The position numbers and the translations under genes are program-made. From assembly GCF_021917145.1 (NCBI RefSeq), contig NC_061068.1, forward strand, positions 9,365,724 to 9,429,723: 64,000 bases of DNA. Reading direction: 5' to 3'. This document shows positions 39,949 to 61,060 of the stretch, piece by piece. The notes under the pieces were generated by a model. It was not told the origin of the DNA. It was given only the letters and a program-made list of their open reading frames with translations, and made no database searches. The stretch comes from Hypomesus transpacificus. Lineage: Eukaryota > Chordata > Actinopteri > Osmeriformes > Osmeridae. The number at the start of each line of letters is the position of its first letter. Position 1 is the stretch's first letter.

Positions 39949-41486
39949 TGTCCTGTGTAAAGTCCTGTATGACACAGCTAAGTGGCAAGCTGGTATAAAC
40001 ACCAAGTCATCTCAACAAACCCAGGTTTTACATCGCGGAGTTGAAATCCGACATTTTTACTCATGTCTCTACACACTTACCGCACTTCCGTACACATCGT
40101 ATACGTATCTGTTATACGTCATTGACACTAAAAGTAATGGTCCACCAGAGGGCGATCTGATCTTATACTTTGATTCACAAGATTCAGTTGAGACCCGTAG
40201 CTGCAGATCATGTAAAATGTATGGCCCCCATGATATGCTTGTAGGTCTCTAGGTCATAGTTACGCTTGTTTAATTCATCAAAGCTCCATAACTACTTTGA
40301 AAAGTTTATTGTGCCGGGACATTTCAGAAAGATTGACTTCAGACATTGGGATGATTTTTTTTATAAGATGTAAAAGATGGAGACTGTAAAAAAGCACATA
40401 ATTAAAGCGCACCAACATATACATGTTAAATCAATATACATATATATCTATACAGCATGTCAATAGGTCCCTTTCCAATGTTTAGCATCGCAAACAGTAC
40501 GCAAATCATTCAAATAATACATGTCTATAAATGAGATATTTCACAACAGGAATATAATAGCCTACCTAACTAGACAGACCACTTGTATTTAGTTCACTGT
40601 GTAGTGAACTCACAACGCCAGGCTAGTCTACCTGGCTAACCTGTAGTTGCTCTGTCTGAATTTTCTGAATTTACTTAACACTAGATGGCACACAAACCAG
40701 TAAACCACACATTTTTACAAATCTCTCTTATTGACTGAGAAAGGTTCTTCATGCGACATAACCAGAAGCAATGATTCAGTCAAATAATGCATTGGTAGGA
40801 GAGAAGGTGAATGTTGGTGTGAAGTCTTTGGACGTGCAAGCAGATAACTCAAACAAACCTAAACACCTTCATCCACACACACACTAAAGTGCTCCATTCA
40901 CTGGAAGAGCCAGACATCCCTTGTGATGGTACTATATTGTTGTCAACGAGTGTATCCCACATTTAAGGTTCCAGGTGTCAATACAGGAGCCATCTTAATA
41001 ATCAGAATTCAGTTCTATTTTGAGGCAGGGTTTTACTGCAAAGGAATGGTAGAAAATCAGAGGCTCCTTGTGTTGGCTCTTCAAACTGGTGAGTGTCTTA
41101 TAACAGGGGTCCTTTAACTCACTTCAACTGACACTTTCAATGCGGGTGGCAATTAATAGAATCATCTACATACGGCCCACAAACACCTAGACACCCTAGC
41201 ATGCATCACAAAACTATTTATTTGTACAAAGGACAATTCTTGTAAGTTATACTCTTGTGATTTCTACAAGTACCAGAGAATGACTGTTTGTGCTTAACAA
41301 CAGAATAGGCACACAAAATACTGAACATGGTACCGCTCACTCACTTGCAGGTTTGATCACGGGACAGAACAGACACCTTGACGAACAGACCCTAAAACAG
41401 TACTAATTAAACCCTGGTTTCACCTCTCCCCTTTGACCTCTGGGATGTCAGTGCCCAGGGTGGAGACTGGCATGAAGGTCTGCTCC
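39949..41486. other. rft1 upstream region and prkcd 3' UTR
   Basis: The rft1 promoter must lie just right of 39948. A minus-strand AATAAA at plus 41217-41222 lies about 265 bases after the prkcd stop and is a good candidate for its polyadenylation signal. No TATA box or extra exon is recognised. Confidence 0.5.
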
Positions 41487-48177
<6,691 letters not shown>

Positions 48178-48197
48178 GGTGACCGGTCCCTGCGCCA

Positions 48198-48878
48198 CCT
48201 GTTCAATGAGACCAAAATGTTACCCCAGTCACATATGTTGACATGTCAATTTGATTACTGCTAAATACACATGGCAAAGTACCATGATTCAGCGAAATGG
48301 CCGTCTGTACTCTTTAAGTGACACACACAAAAGAACACGTTTACCCACAAGCTTCAGTCACATGTACTGTATATGCACAATTCACACGCATCAATAATGT
48401 CCTAGTTTTTTTAAGTAGTTTTTATAAAGACAGCCTAAAGAACTTTAAAAGCTTCCCTATTTAGAAATAGAAGAAATAATACAAAAAACGTGATTCTCAG
48501 TTAGAGAAAGTCCTATGATTGAAAGAGTCCTATGATTGAAAGAGTCCTATGATTGAAAGTCCTGTGATCGGCCAATTGAGTAACAGAGTGTGTGAGTAAG
48601 AATGCACGAGTACCCTTCCTACAAGTCACCTCCTGTACACAAGTAAAACTTGGGACAGTCATTTGGTCACACTGCAGAACAGCATTTTAAAGAAGTTTCA
48701 AATAAGGAGAAGTAAAATTGCATTGAAATTCAGGCTTGACAGACTGATTGGGGTAAGGTTAAACATACATTTTATGTTTACTGTAGATTAGTACATTCAT
48801 AATCTAAATCACACCCATGTACATTAGCAACCAGGTCATTGTAGCACCTCTGTCAAGAACGCCTAGTTATCTACCTGT

Positions 48879-48909
<31 letters not shown>

Positions 48910-49941
48910 GGGGAGTTGCTTGGCACAGTTCTGTGTGCCAAGCATTGGTGGAGAATTATTACAAAACACATACACACACAGACACACAAACAAAGAACTC
49001 CTATGTGCAACAGTATGACAGTGATGTTGAGAAACTAGAAGCCACTGTGAGAACTTGTTCACCACTGTGAGTGGAGCTGCAGAAGTAAAGGTATTTCCCT
49101 ACGTTCCTGACAGCTAGCGAGCCGCAACATGCCCAGACGCCAAACCCCCAGACAGGTCCTCTACATGCCTCACTTCCAAACTCACAAACACCAACTACAA
49201 GGGCAGAAAACAAGTACACAAAGACAAGTAACATTTTGCACATAATAGCGAGAGAGGGTTATACAAGAGAAATAAAAAATGAAGTGACGCTTGTCAGTAC
49301 GTGTGAAAGCAAAGTCGATAGACTAGTTCACGCCCGTAGCCCTGAGCTGTGATGCTTTTGTTATCTAATCAATAATAACCTCACTGTTATTGGTGTTAGT
49401 GTGTGTGTGAGTGCGTGCATAGTGGTGGCGGTGGAGAAGGGAAGCATTGAGATTGACAAGATCTTCAGTGTTCTACTTGAAGTCCCTCAGTTGCTGTAGC
49501 ATACTTCTCCTTTACTTCCTCAGAAGTACACAGAGATCTAGTGATGGGACCGTTTACGGTCACACAGAAAAAGTGTGTTGTTGTCAGGTGTGTTTGCAAG
49601 ACTGTGACTGATCCAGTTAAAATGCTTTAAGACCCAGAATCATTCATATGAGAGACAAGCAACCAGATACAGTAAAATAGGTCGTTACTAAATAGTATGT
49701 GTGTGTGTATGCATGACTGAGTCTATGTTTGGATGCACCAATGTTTTGAGACACATAATCTGTTTTCACATATTATCCACACACACACACATTCTAAACA
49801 TAGAAACACAAACAGACAGGAAGAATGCTCACATTTGTACTATTTCATTTAATGTCCTGTATGCGTAGCAACAACTATAAATTACTGAGATAACACAATT
49901 AATGAGATGGTGGAGCGTGTATGTTAATGAGAGCGTGTGAG

Positions 49942-50019
<78 letters not shown>

Positions 50020-51360
50020 TGAGAGATAGAATGAGATAAAACAGGAACAGTGTAGTAACGACTGCCTGTCAGAGACTTGTGCTGTAATACTGCAATGGGC
50101 AATCTGAGCTGACCCCAATGGCTACTGATGCCCAGCCCTCTCAGCTGCTAGCTCCATGTGACCAGCTTCTCCTGGGTCTTTCTTGGTTATGTTCAAACTG
50201 TGCAGCCACTGAACATATCTTTGAGGCATGTAAAAATTGACATGCCATTGTAGATAATAGTAGATAATACATATCCTAACACAGACACATGGACTCTCTC
50301 TCATCTACACACATCACGCATATTGCACAGGAGGATTTGTCAGTGTCAGCGTGTTGATGATCAACATCCTTAATGCAACAACTGTCCGAGTATACCTACA
50401 TGAATGCAATAGGATGTGGTAAATCATTTCAGTTAGCTGCAGTAAGATACATTGTGAGTCATAGTGGAGTTATAACTGGATTTTCCTTTCCAATCATTCT
50501 AGATTACTGTATAAGCCTATAACGATCCTAAATCGACGAAATATGCCTATTCATAGACATATTTTTAAATAGGCTATTTATGCTCTAATCTGTGTCATAA
50601 TAATCTGTACACCACGTCAATTTTCCCAAAATCTATTATCTTGCATGTCAAAATAAACCAGTATAGGAGATTGCTGAAAGGTATAGACTAGGATATTTCG
50701 ATTAACTGTCACGTTGAGTTTACCGAGTTAATTTCACCAATTAAACTGTGACCGGTACAGTGGTGAGGTGATTTTAACAGTTTGAGAACACAATGTCAAA
50801 ATGTGAATGAAAATAAAGTTTATCCATATGTTTAAATAAGTGCATCATACCAGTAATCCAACAAATACATGATGGTCCATATATTGTGCTATTAACTATA
50901 GGCCAACTATATCCATGTAGCTTCAAGTTGCCGACATCGGAACAGAGCAGACGTCCCTTAAATAGGGATACATTTATATTGAATGTTTTTGAAGTCAGTT
51001 CAGATTGTGGAGCCTGGACATAGATATAGTCAACTGCAAGTTTAACTGTGAAGATAGTTATTGCCGTTACATTTCCTTGAATACAAAAAACATAGAGGCC
51101 ATCATAATTTGTCCAAAACTTTTGAGAATGCTTGCTCATAGCAGGGACCGATTTTTTTTTGTTGTAGTCATAATTTAGAACTATTTAACGGTTTCACGTT
51201 AAAGTACGTGTGATTCACTTACCTCGACTTGAAAACGTGTCTTTTCTTGTTACCGTTTGCTTGTCGTGGTTGCTCTCTTCCTCCCGTTTCTCGTTCTGTG
51301 ATTCCTTCGATTGAGGAAGTACTTGCGCGCTCTAGCTTCTCCGCAAACTGTGTGACGTCG
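48198..51360 (-). promoter_or_regulatory. Probable prkcd non-coding first exon, promoter and intron 1
   Basis: Upstream of the prkcd ATG an acceptor CAG is present, placing the exon edge at 48198. About 3 kb further upstream, at 51223, a strong minus-strand donor (CGAG|GTAAGTG) closes a G+C-balanced stretch that fits a short 5' UTR exon (roughly 51223-51330). TGACGTCG, a CRE-like motif, lies at 51353-51360. The intron between holds (GT)n, a 21-G run (48893-48913), a short 17-bp-type repeat (48505-48560) and a (GA)n tract (49944-50016). It is supported by splice signals only; an RNA read would decide it. Confidence 0.4.
49944..50016. repeat. (AG)n microsatellite in prkcd intron 1
   Basis: A perfect AG run of about 73 bp, inside the inferred first intron of prkcd. 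Confidence 0.88.
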
Positions 51361-52606
51361 ACCAGGTACAGACACAATCAAACACACACACATACACAAA
51401 CTGCATTGCGGACGCACTTTAAGCTATTAAGCAACAATAAGTGTAGGTGTCCCCATTTTGTATACATTTTGACAAAGTAGACGTGTCTTTGATCTTACTG
51501 TCTCTGTAGTTTTTGAATAGACGACTTGGGTCAGTGCTCATGAGGACGATGAAGCAGGTTCAAAAAGCATAGTCAGACACATGATATATCTAAATCTTTC
51601 TGATGGACACACTATTTTACTTCCTTCATCTCTGGGTTAGATTAAAACATTGTTCTAAGAATGGGACCTGCTCTCAACCTACAGCTGACAATAAGTCTGG
51701 TACAGGATCTATCCTGATTACCTAATGTATGAAAAGACATGGGTTTTACACACAGCAAAAGTGTGTGTGTGTGCGGAGGATGGGATTGTAGAGTTAGTTT
51801 GCGGGGGTAGTCTGAGTTTAGGCAGCGCTGTGTGGCTGTGGAGGTGGCAGATTTGGATCCTGCAAATGCTAGTTCTGTCTTCAGGCTAAACTGGCTCTAG
51901 CCCTCCACATTACTCATCTCTGCCCAACATTTAGCAACATGCCTGATTAACCCATCCCCTACACAAACACTCACATATGCTCTCACCATCACCCACTGTG
52001 TACCAGTTAAATTGTATGTAATTAGTTATTAATTAAGTAATCCAAGATAATTTCACAGAACAGACACACTGGTGTGTAGGTGAGGATGTTTTTGTTGTGC
52101 TGAAAGTTAAAACTGCTGCATACAGGTGTTTCCCTGTTCTACCCTGATTCTACCCTTTCAGGAGTTACATAACAGGGAGATCCTGACTCATAACAGAACT
52201 AGGGAACTCCTTACCTAACCTTACAGGATTTTCCACTTTTGTGATGGCATTTGTACGTTTGCCTTTGTATGCAGCACCTGTGGACTTCTCCTGTAGGTCA
52301 TCTCACACAGATTCTGCCAACCTCTTTACGTAACTACATGGACCGATTGGCATGCATACTGTACAGTTCAACACATCTCACTCCCCAGTTCTCATAAGTG
52401 TGTTAAATTATTGTCTGGAGTTACCCAACTTCTTGTCATGAAGAAATGGTTACATTTAGGATATGGAGATTACATGAATCCCAAATGACTGTCATAGTAA
52501 TTTGCACTTTACTCTATTCTCTCACCCAGCTGTGAGCTAATGACAAGGGGAACATGCCACTGTGTGTCTGTGTGTGTGCATGTGTGTGTTTGTGGGTGGG
52601 TGTGCA

Positions 52607-52648
<42 letters not shown>

Positions 52649-53695
52649 GTTGGGTGTGGGTGGGTGGGTGGGTGAGAGAGAGAGGTACAGAGAGGTTTGT
52701 GGTTGTGGCTATAATGTTCATGATGTACAAATTACACTGACACTGCCACCTCTGGCTTTGTTTACTGTAGTTGTGTTTTCTGTGTGTACTGTAGTTGTGT
52801 TTTCTGTGTGTAGTCCACTACTGTCTTTAAGAGCACAGCACAACCTCTCTTTAAAATGTAGAAGTTAATCTCTTGATAAACATGAGATTAGAGAGTGAGG
52901 CGGCAAAAAAAGAGGGAAAGAATGAGGGAGAGCATAACCTGCCATGCTGCAGAGAGCAATAGGACTGTACAATATTACGAAAGCCAAACCAATCCTTTCC
53001 CCTTCTACACACAGCCTATGCCGGCGGCCTGCCCTTGTAGCTCAGTGTAATGGCCTCTGTCAGCCCCATCCATGTGTTTATGTTTCCCTGTCTGCAGACT
53101 TGGATAGAGACTGGGGACAACAGAGGAGGTAGACTCTAGGCACAGACTGGAAACTATGACACACATGCTTTGTATGGATACCAGTGAGTAAGGAGATGAA
53201 AGAGTGGCTTTTCTTCTCCATATTTGCTGTTTAATGGAGAGAGAAAGAGGAACGATTTAGGGGGAAGAGGGAGGGAGGGGGATAAGGTGTAACATTGACT
53301 TGTCAGTGTGGGGTGTGCAGACTTGGAAAATTAGGCCATAACAGCTTGTCCCTCTCCTCTCCCACCCTCCTCTACACCTGCTTTTCTTTGCTTCCTCTTC
53401 CAGTTTTCCGTCCTCTACTGCATTGCGGAGAAGCATTAGACAAGGTGCAGTCCTGGAAATGTCAAACCAATGTCATTAGGACATTCTTCTATTCCTCGCT
53501 CTTTCTCACACAGCTGTCCCATTTCCCACCTCTATGACTGCCCCAAGTCTTTGGGGGCAAAGCCCCTTCTACAGCCCATGTTACTGCAACTATGTTTTCA
53601 TTTTTTTTTTACATGAAACAGATGATTTTGCTGTGTGAATACCTGACTAGTTACTAGTTTCCTCGCTACCTCATGCCTGGGGCGTTTTTTGTGTG
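51361..53695. other. Intergenic DNA upstream of prkcd
   Basis: Contains TG-rich low-complexity sequence (52560-52680) and a short duplicated 24-bp unit (tactgtagttgtgttttctgtg at about 52764 and 52788). No gene is seen. Confidence 0.5.
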
Positions 53696-54066
53696 TACAG
53701 TCGTGGCCGTAAGTTTTGGAATGACAAATGTTGTGTTTTGCAAAGTTTGCTGGTTCAGTAGTTGAGGAAAATATTTTGACATGTTTCTATAGAATATTGG
53801 AATACAATAAGGCACATTTCATATATTTTTTTTTTCGGGCGAACATTTTCAAAGTATGCAAATAGTCCCCTCTTTTACAGCAGTCTTTCTGCTCTTATTT
53901 TAAGAATGATAGAGTGATTTCACCTGGCTAGAACTAGCTCACACTTTCCCCTGTGCTGATGATATGACTTACTGAAATTATGTTAGCAGTCATTTTATGC
54001 CAAGGCCCAGCAAGCTTTGCAAACACAAAATGTATGTCGCTCCCAATACTTTTGGCAACGGCTGTA
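53696..54066. mobile_element. Tc1/mariner-type non-autonomous element (MITE) with TA target sites
   Basis: The left end TACAGTCGTGGCCGTAAGTT matches, in inverted orientation, the right end ...ACTTTTGGCAACGGCTGTA, giving terminal repeats of about 24 bp with four to five mismatches, and TA at both borders. The 371-bp interior is AT-rich and has no transposase frame. It lies in the fgd5-prkcd intergenic region. Confidence 0.75.
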
Positions 54067-56813
54067 TATAAAGAGCGTGTGTGAAAGTGCATTGTGTATG
54101 TGTGCACACTAGTTCTGACACAGCTGCATGTTCATGCCATCCTACTGTTGTAGCCTATCCTCCCACCATCAACCCTCTCACCCTAAAGCCAGAGCTCCAC
54201 ACTCCCTCAATCTCGATAATGAGAACTCACAGGGCAGAAATGAAAGGCAGAGTTCAGCTGACATTCCTCCTCTGCTCCATTCTTTATCTTTACTTTTCCT
54301 TCCTTGTACAGAACTTAAATTGATCTTGTAGCTCAAGTTACAGAGTCTTCATCTATGGTATTTTGTTGTATTGTATCCCAAGTCCCTATTGAAAGACACA
54401 ATGAATTGAATTTGTGGGGAAAACAATAATGATAATGATGTGATGGTATAAACAGACAGATACAACAGCGAACTAGGAGAGGACTGGGTAGATGAGATGA
54501 CATTGCATATTGCATAATGGTATTGATATTCTACTGGGTAAAAAATGCTAATAAACAAAGCTCTCAACCACCTTCAAATGAACTTGATATATTTACAGTG
54601 CTTTCTCTGTTTATCATCAGCAAGTGCTCTCTACTGCCAAGCAAATCCTCTGGGCTGTGAATACTGAGTGAAGTATAGTATTAGCGTCATCCGCAGCCAT
54701 TAACACAGCCAAGATAAAAAGCTAATGAGGACAATTCACACCAGATCATAGAGCCCTAGCCCTGAGGAGCAGGTGCAGATATCAGGAGAGGGAAGGCTTC
54801 CTTCAGGGTGCACCATGTGAGGCTGCAGGATTGGCCCACTGTTATAATGACCATCAGTTAGTTACGGTAGAATCAAGCTAAGTTCTAAATGGTAGTCCAC
54901 AATATGTCAGAACTATAGAAATCTTACAATGAAATTATGTTTTTTTTTTTTTACATGGATGGACATGGTGGGGTAAGAGAGAAACAGAGAAGTCTGGGAG
55001 GGACCGACAGAAGGAGAGCAGAGAATGATAAATGATCTATTCTATGTAGGACGAGGTGTCTGCAACTTTCAGGAGCTCCATGAAAAAAACTTTCTCCCCT
55101 TCTCTATTCTGGGTCAGCTAGCCCCAGGGGACACTAAGAAACAGAGCAGTCCTGCCCTCTTCTCTGCCCTCCTCTCTGGTCTGTATGTGTGTGGGGGAGG
55201 TAGCAGTTGTAGTAGTATAGCCAACAGAGCACTAAGAAACCATCAAACAGAATCACCATGATCCAATTATGAACAATTCACTTTCTTTTATTAGTAACTC
55301 GGTTCGCTGTGAAAACAGAGGGTAGGGATCTAGATAGCTTACTGGGTCCTTACACCTAGTATTTATATATGTGTTTTTGTACTGTTGCTGTACTTGTTGA
55401 AGTCCGAGTCAAAAGGCAGTCAACAAGAACTTGAATGTCCTCAACCTTCATTCTGCACGCCATCTAGAGGACATAGAGGGGAACTTCATAAAACAACAGT
55501 GAAACTGTTGAACAAGAGAACTGCCCACACATTTTTACTCCACAGTTTGAAATAAAATAAAAAACTCCTCGAGGATTAAGTCCATTTTGGATATCATGAC
55601 TGAGAATAGATTTTACATAACAAACACTAGGATGGCTACTCTCCTTATAAAGCCAGTATTAGGAGTCCTAGCAGTCCACATCAGAGGTGCAGTGCTAACT
55701 GAAGTGGGTATACTTCAATCAATAAAGTTTGATCTTAAATTGTAATGTTTTACATTTGTTGTATTTAGGAAGTAGCAGCAGTATGATTTTGTCTTTCTGG
55801 ACAATTATTTGCTACTTCTAAGAACACATTCAGAACAATGGAGACAAACAATAGACTTTTGGCAACAAAGTCAAAAAAAGAAAAGAAAGATGACACTTAT
55901 TTTTTCAGGTCTTTTGTCTTTTTTATCAGTGCAAATAAAGCAAAATAACGTTGCCTATCAAAATATGCACATGTACATATGCATATTTGCACATAGCTGC
56001 AAGGCCATATCAGAAAATACAGTACATGAGAAAGTTACAATGTAAAAAACATATGCTTTAAATGCAACATAATTTTATACGTGGAGCAGAACCTGCAGTT
56101 CTGGTGTTAAGGTTCTCCATGCCCAGTTGGCTCGTTTTAAAGAGGAACATGTTGTGTGAAAGAACAAGAAACAGGTCGTTCATTTGTTACAGTGTTCTAT
56201 TTTTGTATTGCTGCGCTCTTCTTTAAGACCTGGCCATTATACAACATGCACTGTGACAAGGCTACACATAGGCCCGCTTCTTCATTCACTTTTGGCAACA
56301 TCACATAAAACACTACATTGCAAATGGCATTTGGTAAACACATTCAGTTTAGTCATGTTCATAATATCTGGATTTATAAATACAGTGTATATAAAATGTA
56401 ATTTAAAATGTTATTTTATTTATTTTATTTTAACAAAACAGCAGGTTCTCAAATTCTCAAACTCAGGTTAAAATCCTTTTTTTCAGTTACAAGATTACGT
56501 GATGGAATTTTCTGGATGGGCACATATCTGGGCTCCCAGCTCTCCTGGCCCTAGGCAACGCACCTGCTACTGCAGGACAGGGGATAATAGAGGATGAGAG
56601 CGCCTTCTATCTAAAAATAAGGACGCTTTGTCTTATCTCCTGTTACATCAGTTGAAACACCAGCCTCAGAGGCAATTCAGGCCATTTCATTTTCTTCTTC
56701 CCTTTTTGTTTTACATTCAGGCATTTTTTGGGCAACAGACAGGTCCTCGGAATGAGTCTGTGAGGTGAGGTCAGTCATGCTGGTCCATGTTCAAACACCC
56801 ATTAAGGCCGATG
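54067..56813. other. Intergenic DNA and probable fgd5 3' UTR
   Basis: AT-rich. A cluster of overlapping minus-strand AATAAA signals lies at plus 56410-56435, about 380-400 bases after the fgd5 stop, and another at about 55287. These are candidate fgd5 polyadenylation sites. No other gene is seen. Confidence 0.45.
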
Positions 56814-59800
56814 TTATAAAACTGTAGCTTCCTCCATAGCATTCACCCACCTAGACAGAGAGTAATGGCAGTTATTAAGGAACATCGGCAAGGAAGGAAC
56901 ACATTCGTGGGACCCACCCACACCCAAACATACACGTCCACACACATACGAAGGGGGAGGGAAATGTCATCATACAAAATAATGCAGATCTGAAAATTAA
57001 AATTTAAAAATCTGTTGCCCTTCCCCTCACACACACACACGAATGCACACACACACACACAAACTTAAATAACTTAATTTCTTAACTGTATTAAGAAAAT
57101 TAAATTTAAAGGCTGCATCCCCAGTTATTAAAAAAGCTGTCCCAACCACATTTGACAACAAACCTACTTCCCATTGGCATACCCCACAAACATTCTCCTA
57201 ACCCATGTCATACAGTGCTAACCCATGTCATACAGTGCTAACCCATGTCATACAGTGCTAACCCATGTTATACAGTGCTAACCCATGTCATACAGTGCAG
57301 TGTCGCAGGTCTTACTTCTGGGCGGTGTGCTTGTCCTCTGCCTTAAAGGTGTAGTACAGAGTTTTTTTGTGGTACAGTTGGAATAAGTTGGCTTGCTGCT
57401 CCCCTTCTGGCCTATCAGGCTGCTTCACTGTGAAGCCTAGCAAAGGCAAGCTCTCAGACGCTACTTTCTCCTACAGAAAACATCCAGACAGATGTTCACA
57501 ATAAAGTTCAAACAACATTGTGATGTATGTGGGTGCGTGTCTGTGTGGTTCAGGTTTAAGGGGAGTGTGTATTCCCCTCACCTCATGACCCTGGTAGGTG
57601 TAAAGCACCTTGTCTTTGAGAAGGAACCACAATCTTTTCCAGTTCCTCTTGCTTCTCTTACTGCGCTGCAAACTGCCGCTGACAGAGCCCTGTTCAGACA
57701 CATGAACCTGCCAGCACAGAGAACCAACAGTCCTCCGTTATAGTAAGACAGCCACTGCTGGAATGGAACACCAGCAGCATCTAGAGGCAGCATGTTTAAT
57801 AATAACTTAAATTCTTCTAACCCATGCATTTTGGTCATTACTGTAAAAGAGTACGTATTGTCAAGGACTTTAAACAGATACCTGGGCCAGAGATGCAGTG
57901 CCTTTGCGGTTCTTCCACAGGCTTGGAGGGTGAATGTTCTGGAAGACGGCAGAAAGGGGCCGACTGGAGCGGTTGGGGCGAGGACTGTCATGACCTGTTG
58001 GGCCACACACATCTCCCCCTACAGACAGACAGGGAACAATCAATCACAGAGAGTAAGAGAAGCGTGTGTAAACCACGTGAGCTGGGACAATTTTAAGTAC
58101 TGTACCTCTCTTCTTGAGTTCGCTGTAACAGTGGTCACACACTTTAGCCATGCGGTCCTTCAGGTACTTCAGAGGGTAGCGGTTTCTGGAACAGCTCCGG
58201 CACACTATCTGTATAGCAGGACGGGGCGAAATCAACACATTCAGCACACAGAACGGCACAGAGCATACAGGTATGTATGTGTTTGTGTTTGGTAGACACA
58301 CCCTCCCGCAGGCATGGCAGTGGTGTCGGCGTAGAGTGATGCTGAAGTCCGAGGTGCAGTTCATGCACATCATCACATGACAAACAGGCACGAGTGTAGG
58401 AGCCTTCTCTCCCAGAGCTAGCCACACACGCTCTCTGGACTAAATCAGACATACACCAAGCACAGGAATAAGGAGCCGACAGTAGCACACATGGTCAGGG
58501 TTTGTAAGGCACATGTGTGTGTGTGTGTGTCTGGCAAAGAGAAGCTCACCTCTCCTGAACAGCTTAATGAAGAGGATCCCCTGGGGTGGAGGTCAGCCAC
58601 TGTACGGCTAAGTGTGTGGAACCAGTCCTCTCTCTCACTGCTGGAGCTGCACACACATCCAAACATGCACCATAGTGTAATAGTTGTGTATCCAACTCAC
58701 CACACTACATACAGTGTATCCTGAACCTGTTACACTCTGCAGTATTCTATTACATTGTATTTCATGAGTACTACTACTGTGCAGGACTGAATAACATTCT
58801 TATGTTCTCATCTAATGTACATCTAATGTACGTTACAATATAGCCAGGAATACTGTTTGACTGAGCCTATACAGTATCTTACCATAGCAGATTTAATGTG
58901 GTTAAAATAAGAACACCCCCTCATAATTCACATTTCAGTTTCAAGATCAAATTCTGTAAGTACTGTAGCAGGGAGGAGTGATGGAGAGTTGGTCTGTGAG
59001 GTCCCTGGCAACGCGACTGTGACCCACCTTGCTGACATGGTGATGGAGATGTCTGCTCCTTCAATCCTCAGAGAGTTCTGCACATGTTCTATGATAGGCT
59101 TACTGACCTGGAACAGACACCCAGTATCATACCACTCATACACCTATTAAAGTGATACAACTCCATTAATTGAAGAGGGAGAGAGAGTGAGAGATACAGA
59201 GAATGAAATAGAAGAGAAACAGAGGCAGACCTTTACGCCAGTGAGAGGGAGAGTGTTTTTCAGTCTGTATTTGCCATCCTGCTGGGGGTACGTGTACAAC
59301 AGCACATCATTCATCTGTCAACATCAAAAAAAAGTGTGTGATTATACCCATAATAGCCATTCGAGGGCGCTCTAATCCTAGGGAAAAATGTTATGTGAGA
59401 AATTGAAGGGCGAGGAGATTTGATCACAATTTAAAAAAATTTCTCTGTAGCAACTGGATTGAGCTTTTCTTCTCATTCTACATTATCAGCACACACACTA
59501 ACACATGTGCACACACATATATACACACACATTTACATGCAGAAGATCTATCCCTGCTCAGAGAGATGTGTGTGTGTGTGTGTGGGTGGCTGACCAGAGC
59601 CAAAATCAAGGATTAAACCTGGGAGATCCTAAGAGATCTAAGCAGACTGATTTCCCAAATCATCTGATGCCCAGACATGACAAGCTGTCATGTGCGTGTG
59701 CTCTCTCTCTCCCTCTCAATCTCTCTCTTACACGCGCATACACACACTCTCTCTCTTTCACTCTTCCTGCCAAGTGCCAACCTTCTTCACATTTGGATGG

Positions 59801-60963
59801 CACAGTGTTCTGTTGGCACGGCTACAGATGTGTCTAGAATTAGTCTGTCTTGAGTCATTACTCTGTTTAGGCTTATATAGCTTTAATGACCCTCCCTCCG
59901 GCTCACCACTCTCCTTCATCCCCTCCAAACTTCCTTATTACCATTCTCCCCCCTCCTTCTCCCTTTTTACCACACTACTAATATGGTGGAATCAGATGTA
60001 GGCGGATTTCAAAGTGTTTAAATATTCCATAGTTACTAACCCTAACCTCTATTGAGTCAGGGGTAGTGTTTTGTACAGGATATAATGTTGCCGTTGGGGT
60101 GTCCTACACACCAACAGTAAACAGGAAAAGGAAATTACCAGAAACAAGTGTCGCGGCTGTCTGCATTTCCTGCTAACCTTCATCAGGGTGCCCTCCTTCA
60201 CAAACACCTGAGAACAAAATGTCCACACACACACACACACGTTCACATTAGATGATGTGAGCTGTTGTCACAGTGCCTGTGTGTGTCTGGCCTACTGTGA
60301 CACCTAGCTCAAACAAACACACATAAACACTACCACATACTATACACACACTTAGTTGTGAACATACTAACTAAAACATACACAAATCTGCCTTCCACCC
60401 TGTAGAGTCAACACTAAACTTTGAAATATTATTTTTTCATAGGGGTAACTTCCTGGTACTGGATAGTTAGTCCACATTTCCGTTTTGTGTTCAGAAGCAG
60501 ACCAGTACCTGGCACAACCAAATCGTGACACAGCCTACATACATGGGTCAATGGACCCAATAAGAACAGTCACTCTTCCTTGTTTTAGTTGTGTTGATGG
60601 GCGAATGTGAGGGAAATGTACAATACATGTAGCGAGGCAGCAGCAGTTAATTTGGTTGTCTAAGACTGGGCACTAGGGTCAGCTGCACTACACCTCTCTA
60701 TCAGACAGAAAAGGGGATTCCCAGACCCAGCTGACTGGTTAGATAATGACCGGGGCTGGAAGAACGGAGGGGGGAAGGTGGTGGAAGAGGAGGAGGCGTG
60801 AGAAGGTGCCCATTATCCTTCAATACATAGCCATACAGAGCATAAACAATGCCGTTATCAGACAGGACAAAGCTTATATCAGCTCACCCTGCCTGGCTGA
60901 AGTAAGTCCTTCTGGCCCCGGACACTGTACTCTATATTGACTAGACGCAACAGGTTCTCCTGG

Positions 60964-61060
<97 letters not shown>

